24,703 nucleotides of DNA, from the IMG/VR virus record IMGVR_UViG_3300028560_000009, positions 1 to 24,703 of that record. The stretch is one strand, 5' to 3'. Positions 19,393 to 24,703 of this stretch are shown here, in pieces. The notes beneath the pieces are model-generated. The model worked only from the letters and a program-made list of their open reading frames with translations. It did no database searches and was not told the origin of the DNA. This DNA is from a virus. The translations under genes and the position numbers were made by a program. Every line of letters begins with the position of its first letter. The stretch's first letter is position 1.

Positions 19393-19557
19393 ATGGACAC
19401 CACGGAAAACAGGTCGCTGGCGCAGTTGATCATCGAGAACGATGCGCTGAAAGCCCGGATCGCCTCGCAAGAGCGGCAGATCGAGGCGCTGGAGGAGCGC
19501 AACGCACATCTGGCCAATGACCGCGACGGCTGGAAATTCAAGGCTCAGGTCGCGTAA
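19393..19557 (+). CDS. 54-aa coiled-coil phage protein
   Basis: A 54-aa frame with an excellent ribosome site (CGGAGGATTT before ATG). It consists almost entirely of a leucine/glutamate heptad helix (LIIENDALKARIASQERQIE, then ALEERNAHLANDRDG), so it probably forms a dimeric coiled coil. It lies 57 bases after rdgC and about 90 before a terminator, ending that transcription unit. Small coiled-coil proteins of this type are widespread in phages; function unknown. Confidence 0.7.
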   Translation: MDTTENRSLAQLIIENDALKARIASQERQIEALEERNAHLANDRDGWKFKAQVA

Positions 19558-19645
19558 CACCACCCACCCCGCCCGGTCCCTCACCGGTTTCATGCAGCGC
19601 GCCGGCGTCCATTCGGACGAAGCGCGCGGGGGTATGAAATTCAAG

Positions 19646-19666
19646 CCCGCGATTGCGGGATTTTTT
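19646..19666 (+). terminator. Terminator before DUF1566 pair
   Basis: CCCGC-GATT-GCGGG stem-loop followed by ATTTTTT. A frame reading through it gives the peptide KPAIAGFF, a typical artefact of terminators. Confidence 0.8.
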
Positions 19667-19696
19667 ACGCCCGCACCGGGCACTAAGTACACTGAC

Positions 19697-20308
19697 ATGC
19701 AAAAAGCAATCGCAGCACATCTTATCCCGACCGAACTGCTGACCCCGTTCGAAGGCGGCTTCTTCGCCGGACTGTTCAAGCAAGGCGGCGAGACCCGCGC
19801 CCTGATCGTTTCCGGGAAAGAAGGCAATCTCGAAGGCGTGTGGGGCGAATACGGACAAGACGTTTCCGGTGCCCGCAGCTACACCGATGGTCTGGCCAAT
19901 ACCATCGCCATGGCCGAGGCTGGCAGCGAACTGGCCAAGCAGGCGCTGATGCTGGAAATCGGCGGATTTACTGACTGGGCCATCCCGGCACGTGACCAGC
20001 TGGAGCTGCTATACCGCCATTTCAAACCGACCACGCGTGCCAATTCGTGCTCGTTCCGCGACGGCGACAACACTTCCAGCCTTCCGCTCGGCTACCCGTA
20101 CACGGAGCAGTCCCCGACACAGACCGCTATCGAAGGCTTCCGTGAGGGCGATGAGCACGCCTTGCAGGCCGAGTGGTACTGGGCATCAACGCAGTTTTCG
20201 TCCAGCCGCGCCTGGATTCAGAGTTTCACCGGTGGCGGCACAACCAGCACCACTAAGGAAAATGAGGCGCGGGTGCGCGCCGTCCGCACGATTCACATCA
20301 TCCATTAA
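19697..20308 (+). CDS. DUF1566 C-type-lectin-like protein 1 (DGR variable-protein type)
   Basis: A 203-aa protein starting at the first ATG after the terminator (19697); no clear ribosome site is present. The C-terminal half is a DUF1566/Lcl-type lectin fold: GGFTDWAIPARDQLELLYRH at about 89-108, GYPYTEQSPTQTAIEGF, then WYWASTQFSSSRAWIQSF and ENEARVRAVRTI at 160-199. This C-terminal block is the position of the variable repeat in diversity-generating retroelement (DGR) target proteins. A second, related gene and an Avd-like gene follow. No reverse transcriptase is present, so diversification is probably lost. Secretion signals are absent; it may be virion-associated or act in the cell. Confidence 0.75.
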   Translation: MQKAIAAHLIPTELLTPFEGGFFAGLFKQGGETRALIVSGKEGNLEGVWGEYGQDVSGARSYTDGLANTIAMAEAGSELAKQALMLEIGGFTDWAIPARDQLELLYRHFKPTTRANSCSFRDGDNTSSLPLGYPYTEQSPTQTAIEGFREGDEHALQAEWYWASTQFSSSRAWIQSFTGGGTTSTTKENEARVRAVRTIHIIH

Positions 20309-20324
20309 GTCATTTTTCAATTTA

Positions 20325-20351
20325 ACCCGGCGCCAGCCGGGTTTGCCTTTT
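20325..20351 (+). terminator. Hairpin between DUF1566 genes
   Basis: ACCCGGC-GCCA-GCCGGGT stem-loop then TTGCCTTTT, 16 bases after the stop. It works as a terminator; it also sits where DGR targets carry a post-variable-repeat hairpin. Confidence 0.6.
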
Positions 20352-20364
20352 CAGGAGTAAACGA

Positions 20365-20955
20365 ATGGGATCGAAATTCGAGTTGTCCATCCAGAACTTG
20401 ACCATCAATTTTGCGCCAGCCGACGCAAGCACCGCCGAACCTCGGCAAAGCCAAGCAGCTATATTTACATCGCACATGGGGCGCACGCCGCTCCCTGGCG
20501 AACTCTGGCCGGGACAAGGCGGAAAAAACGCCGGGCTGATCGTGCCACCCGACGGGTCGCGTCCGTATTACGTGATCGTCGCCGAGCATCCGGATGGCCA
20601 GATTGCGAAAATCGCTTGGGGCGGTTACGGCAAAGACGAACCGGGGGCGAAAAGCCACTGGGATGGATGGGCCAATGCCAAGGCATTGGTTGAATCGGAG
20701 CACGAACATCCGGCGGCGGAATGGGCCCGAGGCCTCGTCATCGACGGCCTCAGCGATTTCTACCTCCCGGCGCGGCGCGAGCTGGCGCTGGTGGAAATCA
20801 ACATGGCGGCGCTGTTTCCGAAGGGCTGGTATCTCACCAGCACGCAGTACAGCCCGAGCAGCGCATACGACCAGGTCTTCGCTGATGGCAGCCCATACCA
20901 CATCAGCAAGGACTACGAGGTGCGCGCGCTGGCCGTCCGCAGATTGTTCATTTAG
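20365..20955 (+). CDS. DUF1566 C-type-lectin-like protein 2 (DGR variable-protein type)
   Basis: A 196-aa paralogue with AGGAGTAAACGA before the ATG. The N-terminal 45 residues are unlike those of the first copy (MGSKFELSIQNLTINFAPAD). The lectin-like part aligns with it: IAWGGYGKDEPGAKSHWDGW, DFYLPARRELALVEINMAAL at about 131-150, and a variable-repeat-like end GWYLTSTQYSPSSAYDQVF then YEVRALAVRR at 154-193. The many Tyr/Ser/Ala/Asp codons in this end are what adenine mutagenesis yields in DGR targets. Both genes are followed by CATCCATT(T)AAG and a GC hairpin, supporting tandem duplication. Confidence 0.75.
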   Translation: MGSKFELSIQNLTINFAPADASTAEPRQSQAAIFTSHMGRTPLPGELWPGQGGKNAGLIVPPDGSRPYYVIVAEHPDGQIAKIAWGGYGKDEPGAKSHWDGWANAKALVESEHEHPAAEWARGLVIDGLSDFYLPARRELALVEINMAALFPKGWYLTSTQYSPSSAYDQVFADGSPYHISKDYEVRALAVRRLFI

Positions 20956-20971
20956 CACTTCATCCATTTAA

Positions 20972-20997
20972 GCGCGGGCTCGCCCGCGCAGGTTTTG
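20972..20997 (+). terminator. GC-rich hairpin after second DUF1566 gene
   Basis: GCGCGGG-CTCG-CCCGCGC perfect 7-bp stem with a tetraloop, followed by AGGTTTTG. The T run is poor for a terminator. DGR target genes need a GC hairpin or cruciform just after the variable repeat, and this has that place and shape. Confidence 0.55.
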
Positions 20998-21001
20998 ACT
21001 T

Positions 21002-21335
21002 ATGTCTTTGCATTCCGAATTGCCGATCTACAAGGTGACCTACGACCTCACCATTTTAGTCAAAAAGCTTGCCAGTCAATTCCCGCGCAATTACCGCGAC
21101 CACGGGAAGCGGCTGGACGGCGAATGCTTGGAGCTTGTTGTCTTGATCTATCGCGCCAATTCGGCGCGTGGTTGACATCGATAAAGTCGACCTGTTTGAA
21201 ACGGCAAATTCGTACTTCGGATTGCTCGGTCAGGCGACGAACAGCCATCACGACCGGTGCAGACTGGCCAATGCACTGCGGCGACGCGGGCGGTCAATCA
21301 GTTTGGACATACGCAAGACTTACCGAAAACCCTGA
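21002..21335 (+). pseudogene. Avd-like four-helix-bundle protein, frameshifted
   Basis: Frame 21002-21175 gives 57 aa: MSLHSELPIYKVTYDLTILV, then KKLASQFPRNYRDHGKRLDG and ECLELVVLIYRANSARG. This is the front half of the Avd/four-helix-bundle family (the 'LPIYK..YDL...FPR.....G..L..E..ELV..IYRAN' pattern). It ends at a TGA. The next frame continues from about 21168 as VVDIDKVDLFETANSYFGLL and stays open to a stop at 21333-21335 with an Arg-rich end. Together they give the usual ~110 aa, so one single-base shift near 21160-21168 explains it. Avd is the accessory protein that binds the DGR reverse transcriptase. It directly follows two DUF1566 genes. Confidence 0.7.
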
Positions 21336-21356
21336 TCCCGCCCGGCGGGATTTTTT
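21335..21356 (+). terminator. Terminator after Avd-like remnant
   Basis: ATCCCGC-CCG-GCGGGAT stem-loop followed directly by TTTTT(T). Confidence 0.8.
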
Positions 21357-21372
21357 ATGTCTGGAGAACCAT

Positions 21373-21630
21373 ATGCAATGCACATGTATGCGCGACCTCG
21401 AACCCAAGCTGGCCAAGCATTACAGCGAGAAGTTGGGCAAGCCTGCGACGGTCGAGTGTCAATCAATCGCAATGGTGTTCGGGGCCACATTGGATGAGGT
21501 TCCTCGCCTGATCTACACGGTGAAGGCGGACAAGTCCGGCTACCGAAAAGGCAAAGAAACGTCGTTCATGTGCGCGTTCTGCCCGGTCTGCGGCAAGCCC
21601 GTGAAAGCGCAGGAAAATGCGCCTGTCTGA
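21373..21630 (+). CDS. Small zinc-ribbon phage protein, 85 aa
   Basis: Starts at the ATG at 21373, with GGAG 8 bases upstream; the longer open frame before it crosses the Avd remnant and a terminator. An N-terminal CTC pair (MQCTCMRDLEPKLAKHYSEK) and a C-terminal CAFCPVCGKPVK cluster can form a zinc site across the chain, with a polar domain between. This fits small phage zinc-ribbon proteins that often sit among accessory genes. Function unknown. A terminator follows. Confidence 0.7.
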   Translation: MQCTCMRDLEPKLAKHYSEKLGKPATVECQSIAMVFGATLDEVPRLIYTVKADKSGYRKGKETSFMCAFCPVCGKPVKAQENAPV

Positions 21631-21650
21631 CCGCCCCACCCTAACCCACC

Positions 21651-21673
21651 AAGCCCGCTGATGCGGGCTTCTT
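21651..21673 (+). terminator. Terminator before methyltransferase gene
   Basis: AAGCCCGC-TGAT-GCGGGCTT perfect 8-bp stem-loop followed by CTTC; a weak T run but a strong stem, 20 bases after the stop. Confidence 0.65.
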
Positions 21674-21689
21674 CATATCTGGAACCCGC

Positions 21690-22604
21690 ATGAAAGCAAT
21701 CGACCTGTTCGCCGGCGCTGGAGGCTTCAGCACCGGCGCCCGCATGGCCGGCATCGATGTCGTCTGGGCCGCAAACCACTGGCAATCGGCGGTTGAGATT
21801 CACGAAGCCAATCATCCGGGCGCGCGGCATGCCTGCCAAGACCTGCATCAGGCGCGGTGGATGGAAGTGCCGGCACATGACCTGCTGATGGCAAGCCCTT
21901 GCTGCCAAGGCCACAGCAAAGCCCGCGGCAAAGAGCACGGCAACCCACAGCACGATGCCAGCCGCTCGACAGCCTGGGCAGTCGTCTCTGCCGCCGAGTA
22001 CCACCGTCCGCAGTTCTGCATCATCGAAAATGTGCCTGAATTTGTGCAGTGGTCACTGTACCCAGCATGGCGTATGGCCATGGAAGCGCTGGGCTACTGC
22101 CTGTCTCCGCATATCGTTGACGCTGCTGACCATGGTGTACCGCAGAACCGTGAGCGGCTTTTTATCGTCGGCACGCGCAGTCAGTACCCGCTGATGCTCA
22201 ACCTGCCACAGCGTGAGCACGTCCCAGTGTCCGGCATCATCGACTTCGACGGCGGGAAGTGGTCGCAGATCGAGAAGCCCGGGCGAGCCGCTGCGACACT
22301 GGAGCGGATCGAGAACGGGCGCCGGCAGCACGGTGAGCGGTTCTTGACGGCGTACTACGGCAACGAGCGCGGCGGCCGGAGCATCGCCCGCCCGATCGGC
22401 ACGATCACCACCCGAGATCGATGGGGGATTGTCGACGGCGACCGGATGCGCATGCTCAGTGTGCAAGAGGCCAGGGCGGCGATGGGATTCCCTGCCGATT
22501 ACATCCTGCCGGAAACTTCAAAGTTGGCCATGCACATGCTCGGCAATGCAGTCTGCCCGCCGGTCGCGCGGGATGTAATTCAGGCGATGCTGGTGGCGGC
22601 GTGA
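21690..22604 (+). CDS. DNA cytosine-5 methyltransferase
   Basis: A 304-aa enzyme with the ordered C5-methyltransferase motifs: I, DLFAGAGGFSTG (5-16); IV, ASPCCQGHSKARG with catalytic Cys at 72; VI, IIENVPEF (112-119); VIII, QNRERLFIVG (152-161); and X, MLGNAVCPPVARDVI near the end. It transfers a methyl group from S-adenosylmethionine to C5 of cytosine. Motif IV reads PCCQ instead of PPCQ, a variant like the PACQG form in many phage enzymes. No partner restriction nuclease lies beside it, so it probably protects phage DNA from host restriction. The target site cannot be read from sequence. Short for the family, with a compact recognition domain. Confidence 0.9.
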   Translation: MKAIDLFAGAGGFSTGARMAGIDVVWAANHWQSAVEIHEANHPGARHACQDLHQARWMEVPAHDLLMASPCCQGHSKARGKEHGNPQHDASRSTAWAVVSAAEYHRPQFCIIENVPEFVQWSLYPAWRMAMEALGYCLSPHIVDAADHGVPQNRERLFIVGTRSQYPLMLNLPQREHVPVSGIIDFDGGKWSQIEKPGRAAATLERIENGRRQHGERFLTAYYGNERGGRSIARPIGTITTRDRWGIVDGDRMRMLSVQEARAAMGFPADYILPETSKLAMHMLGNAVCPPVARDVIQAMLVAA

Positions 22605-22622
22605 CCGGAGGACTTCCTGACC

Positions 22623-22793
22623 TTACGCTATCAGCAGTCGATCAAGCGCATCACGAACGCCAAGCTCAAACTTGAGAACGCCATTCTGTTCTTCATAAAT
22701 CCAATTTTTGGCAGATTGCTTCAGTAGCATGAGTTGAGATGGCTGCGCTTGCGCAATGGCCTTCTGCACTTCTTGCAGAGTGAGTTGATGCAT
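22623..22793 (-). CDS. 56-aa protein on the opposite strand
   Basis: A 56-aa minus-strand frame inside an otherwise rightward operon: MHQLTLQEVQKAIAQAQPSQ, then LMLLKQSAKNWIYEEQNGVL and a helical end. The ribosome site AGGAGATAAAA before the ATG is the main support. No overlapping plus-strand gene competes for this space. The sequence is helical and slightly acidic, like a small regulator or antitoxin, but no family is recognised. It ends 19 bases from the methyltransferase stop, convergent with it. Confidence 0.6.
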   Translation of the reverse strand: MHQLTLQEVQKAIAQAQPSQLMLLKQSAKNWIYEEQNGVLKFELGVRDALDRLLIA

Positions 22794-22866
22794 TTTTATC
22801 TCCTATTGAGCAATGTCGCTCAGGCAGAAGCATGGCATCACGACTCGGTATTAAACAGCCTAACAC

Positions 22867-22889
22867 GCCGCCCACTGAGGCGGCTTTTT
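22867..22889 (+). terminator. Rightward terminator
   Basis: GCCGCC-CACTGA-GGCGGC stem-loop followed by TTTTT, between the minus-strand gene and the next rightward gene. Confidence 0.75.
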
Positions 22890-22902
22890 CATGGGAGTGA
22901 TG

Positions 22903-23085
22903 ATGGACAACGGTCAACGCGCCTTCCGGTCCGCCCGGTCCGCCCGGTCCGCTAGGTCCGCCGAGTCCGCCGCCCGGTCCGGACAAAAAGAAATGTTTAT
23001 CAAAATGTGTAAGGGAAACGCCCCATGGCAACTAACAACTTACATTTTAAGGAGTAGCGGAAACAATGGAACCGATCAAATTTAG
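22903..23085 (+). CDS. 60-aa protein with Arg-Ser-Ala tandem repeats
   Basis: A 60-aa frame with GGGAG 5 bases before its ATG. It opens MDNGQRAF, almost the same as the gene at 23461 (MDKGQRAL), then runs into RSARSARSARSAESAARS encoded by 9-bp tandem repeats. A non-repetitive end follows (EMFIKMCKGNAPWQLTTYIL). It overlaps the next start by 20 bases. The repeat tract may be an expansion that replaced part of a duplicated gene front, so this could be a degenerating copy rather than a working protein. Confidence 0.45.
   Translation: MDNGQRAFRSARSARSARSAESAARSGQKEMFIKMCKGNAPWQLTTYILRSSGNNGTDQI
22927..22983 (+). repeat. 9-bp tandem repeat tract
   Basis: Five contiguous 9-bp units based on CGGTCCGCC (22927-22971), the last two diverged, then GCC and a further partial unit CGGTCCGGA (22975-22983). 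In frame they encode Arg-Ser-Ala; on the other strand they give a Gly-Pro-rich frame. Such tracts are prone to slippage. Confidence 0.85.
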
Positions 23086-23461
23086 AGACATGACGCCTGA
23101 ACAGCGTAGCGAGATTGTCGAGGCGCTGGTTGCTGATCCGGCGAGCGTGGAGTCTTATCAGCCGGATGGAGTGTGGATGGGAAAACGCAACTCGTTTATC
23201 CACCTGAGCAGTTGCTACCGCCTCAAGCCCCGTCAGCTCGTCATTCCTTGGGGCGTGTTGCGGCCTGAGATTGTGTATGTGGCAATGGATGCTGACGGCC
23301 ACGTATTTGGTTATAGCACTCTCCCAGATGTTGGCACAAGTGCGTGGGGATCATGGCACGCTCAAGCGCGTATCGATCATATATTGCCAATAGACACCAT
23401 CGGAATCGACTGGCGCGAATCGCTGGTGATGCGTCCTGGGTATGAGGCGGGAGAGGAATAA
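23066..23461 (+). CDS. Hypothetical 131-aa phage protein
   Basis: A 131-aa protein starting MEPIKFRDMTPEQRSEIVEA, with AAGGAG about 13 bases upstream (long spacing). After an N-terminal helix, the middle is beta-rich with conserved-looking aromatics (SSCYRLKPRQLVIPWGVLRP, then YVAMDADGHVFGYSTLPDVG). The end has WGSWHAQARIDHI. Its stop overlaps the next start by one base (TAATG), indicating coupling. No catalytic motif is identified. It sits among accessory genes at the distal end of the left operon. Confidence 0.7.
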   Translation: MEPIKFRDMTPEQRSEIVEALVADPASVESYQPDGVWMGKRNSFIHLSSCYRLKPRQLVIPWGVLRPEIVYVAMDADGHVFGYSTLPDVGTSAWGSWHAQARIDHILPIDTIGIDWRESLVMRPGYEAGEE

Positions 23462-23850
23462 TGGATAAAGGTCAACGCGCCTTAGACGCAATTCGCAATA
23501 TCGCGCTGGCGCAAGCTGATGTTAAACGACTGTCGAAAGACCTTCAGTCCGCACTGCATGGCTGCAATGGCGTCAAAGGGCGGTTTGAATATTCAGGTGA
23601 AGACGGAAAGTGGAAAGACGGTGATGACGTGACACATCTTCACATCGCATATGAGCCAGTGGCTATTGATGGCGAGTTCGACTACCTAACCGATTCCGAG
23701 ATCCGCGAAGAACTGGCAATCTGCCCCGCCTGCCTGTGCGCACACGATTTAATCCAGCAGCGCAAAGCGGCAAAACGCCGACTGGCTACGGCCAGAATGC
23801 GAATCACGATGATCGGGCGCGGGATACTCAAACAGGAGAAAGCAGCATGA
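23461..23850 (+). CDS. Hypothetical 129-aa phage protein with Cys pair
   Basis: A 129-aa protein: MDKGQRALDAIRNIALAQAD, an acidic middle (FEYSGEDGKWKDGDDVTHLH), then a LAICPACLCAHDLIQQRKAA segment whose C-x2-C-x-C-x2-H could bind a metal, and a basic end (KRRLATARMRITMIGRG). The two outer helices probably pack together. It starts one base into the preceding stop and is followed by a 10-codon frame (23847-23879) that bridges to the next gene by ATGA overlaps. Function unknown; the N-terminus is duplicated at 22903. Confidence 0.7.
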   Translation: MDKGQRALDAIRNIALAQADVKRLSKDLQSALHGCNGVKGRFEYSGEDGKWKDGDDVTHLHIAYEPVAIDGEFDYLTDSEIREELAICPACLCAHDLIQQRKAAKRRLATARMRITMIGRGILKQEKAA

Positions 23851-23875
23851 ACAAGATCAATGATGGCGGTGCCGC

Positions 23876-24349
23876 ATGACCACCAAACCGAAGCGCATCC
23901 CGCGCGCGGCCCGCAACCCGATGCTGATGATCGCCGGCAAGCAGCGCGTTGGTGCTGCGGACGCCGACACCCAGCTACTACCCTTCCTCGCGCACCTGCA
24001 CGAGGTCGCCCAAGGCTATGGTCACGGCGCGACAACGCGCATCGTCACCCGCTACTGTTCGGCCGCCTACGACGCCGCGCTCTATTACAACCACCCCGGG
24101 CTCAAGCGGGCGGCCGAATCCGCCGGCGACGGATGGATCGAGGCCGCAGAGCGCTGCCGGCGAAATGGTATCAACGACCGGGTGGTGATCAATGGCGACG
24201 AGCTGCGCATGCTCCGGCAGCTGGCCTGCGCGCTGCTCGAGCTCGTGCCCGGCATGGAGGTGGCAGCCTGGGCCGCATTCGTTGGCAACGCTGACGAGCG
24301 CTGGGCCAAATACGCGGCGCTTGCGCCGGCATTCAAGGACGCTGCGTGA
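23876..24349 (+). CDS. Hypothetical 157-aa phage protein
   Basis: A 157-aa protein beginning MTTKPKRIPRAARNPMLMIA. A basic N-terminal arm precedes a mostly helical body (LLPFLAHLHEVAQGYGHGAT, then WIEAAERCRRNGINDRVVIN and RQLACALLELVPGMEVAAWA). Many small phage proteins of this region share such an arm and helix layout, but I cannot name the family. It overlaps both neighbours (ATGA before, TGATG after), so translation is coupled. A role in DNA binding is possible from the basic arm only. Confidence 0.65.
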   Translation: MTTKPKRIPRAARNPMLMIAGKQRVGAADADTQLLPFLAHLHEVAQGYGHGATTRIVTRYCSAAYDAALYYNHPGLKRAAESAGDGWIEAAERCRRNGINDRVVINGDELRMLRQLACALLELVPGMEVAAWAAFVGNADERWAKYAALAPAFKDAA

Positions 24350-24703
24350 TGATCATCCTGATACTGGTTAGAACCAATACCGCATGGGAGGCGTGGCAAG
24401 CCGCCCAAGCGGATAAGCTGGATTTGCTGAATGCGCTCAAGGCCGCTCTTGACTGGATTGACGCCGTCCCGAGCGAAACGGTACTGCCGAAGCCTGATCC
24501 TTCTATCTGGATGCGGCCTGATGAATTGCAAAAAGTAAAAGTATCTCCGTATCTGTGCCATGGATGGAACGAACGCGATAAACAATCCGATGCAATTCCG
24601 CTCTACACATATCCACCAGACGCACAGGCCGAAATCGACAGGCTAAAATCTGAAAATACAGAAATGGCTCGTTTGTTATCAACTCGTGTTGAAGCTGTAA
24701 GAT
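24349..24703 (+). CDS. Phage accessory protein, 3' end outside window
   Basis: The open frame starts at the ATG at 24349, one base into the previous stop, and runs off the right edge after 118 codons. Features include LDLLNALKAALDWIDAVPSE, a Pro-rich stretch with IWMRPDELQ, the segment SDAIPLYTYPPDAQAEIDRL and a coiled-coil end. The 'PLYT.PP' turn followed by a helix is common in small Ead/Ea22-type phage proteins of left operons. It is more AT-rich near the edge than its neighbours. Partial, so length and function stay open. Confidence 0.65.
   Translation, partial: MIILILVRTNTAWEAWQAAQADKLDLLNALKAALDWIDAVPSETVLPKPDPSIWMRPDELQKVKVSPYLCHGWNERDKQSDAIPLYTYPPDAQAEIDRLKSENTEMARLLSTRVEAVR

Noticed and set aside
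22693-23031. Gly-Pro-rich, collagen-like minus-strand frame
   Set aside because: The Gly-Pro run is simply the reverse complement of the 9-bp repeat tract; no ribosome site.
1-24703. CRISPR array, tRNA, rRNA or insertion-sequence ends
   Set aside because: No regularly spaced direct repeats with unique spacers, no tRNA-like cloverleaf recognised by eye, and no transposase frame.
20956-24703. DGR reverse transcriptase or template repeat
   Set aside because: No frame with reverse-transcriptase motifs and no adenine-rich copy of the DUF1566 gene ends was seen in the window.

Overview
This window is the central regulatory and early part of a lambda-type temperate phage or prophage. Both ends are cut inside phage genes and no host housekeeping gene is visible. 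The GC content is moderately high. The mix of genes (NinB, Ref-like nuclease, O-like initiator, Rha, phage CII, Sak4-like ATPase, RdgC) suggests a Proteobacterium, perhaps a Betaproteobacterium; that host assignment is inference.

Layout. (a) 1-507, minus strand: start of the late region, behind a candidate late promoter and early terminator. (b) 535-1195, plus: a two-gene accessory insert. (c) 1255-7685, minus: the 'right' early operon, read right to left: Cro-like, CII-like, Rha regulator, O-like initiator containing 15-bp iterons (candidate origin), a replication-region protein, NinB (interrupted by an in-frame amber), Ref-like nuclease, small membrane proteins, a dATP/dGTP pyrophosphohydrolase-like protein, a DUF1064-like nuclease, an HNH endonuclease and a candidate Q-type regulator. 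(d) 7695-13013: the immunity region. It is bounded on both sides by pairs of the same 15-bp operator (TTACCC-N3-GGGTAA and variants) and holds a short repressor, an Mrr-type nuclease, a PH/SHOCT protein, a zinc-ribbon protein, a coiled-coil membrane protein, a second XRE repressor, a LuxR-type acyl-homoserine-lactone receptor and a 52-aa protein. (e) 13014-24703, plus: the 'left' operon. It opens with about 1.1 kb of mostly non-coding, hairpin-rich leader and continues into a recombination module (Sak4-like ATPase, SSB-like protein, ExoX-like exonuclease, RdgC). Next come two tandem DUF1566-type proteins and a frameshifted Avd-like protein, then a cytosine-5 methyltransferase and accessory genes.

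How it fits together. The operator pairs flank the repressor block exactly as OL and OR flank the lambda immunity region, so one repressor probably silences both early operons. Neither repressor has an S24 autoprotease domain, and a LuxR receptor sits in the same block, so induction may follow cues other than RecA-driven self-cleavage. The genes between the operators should be expressed in the lysogen and look like exclusion or defence cargo, separated by reused intergenic sequence.

Most notable: the DUF1566-DUF1566-Avd cluster looks like a diversity-generating retroelement that has lost its reverse transcriptase and broken its Avd; ninB carries an amber codon; a quorum-sensing receptor lies in the immunity region; and a 0.45-kb hairpin-rich stretch ending in a strong terminator may be an undescribed phage RNA.
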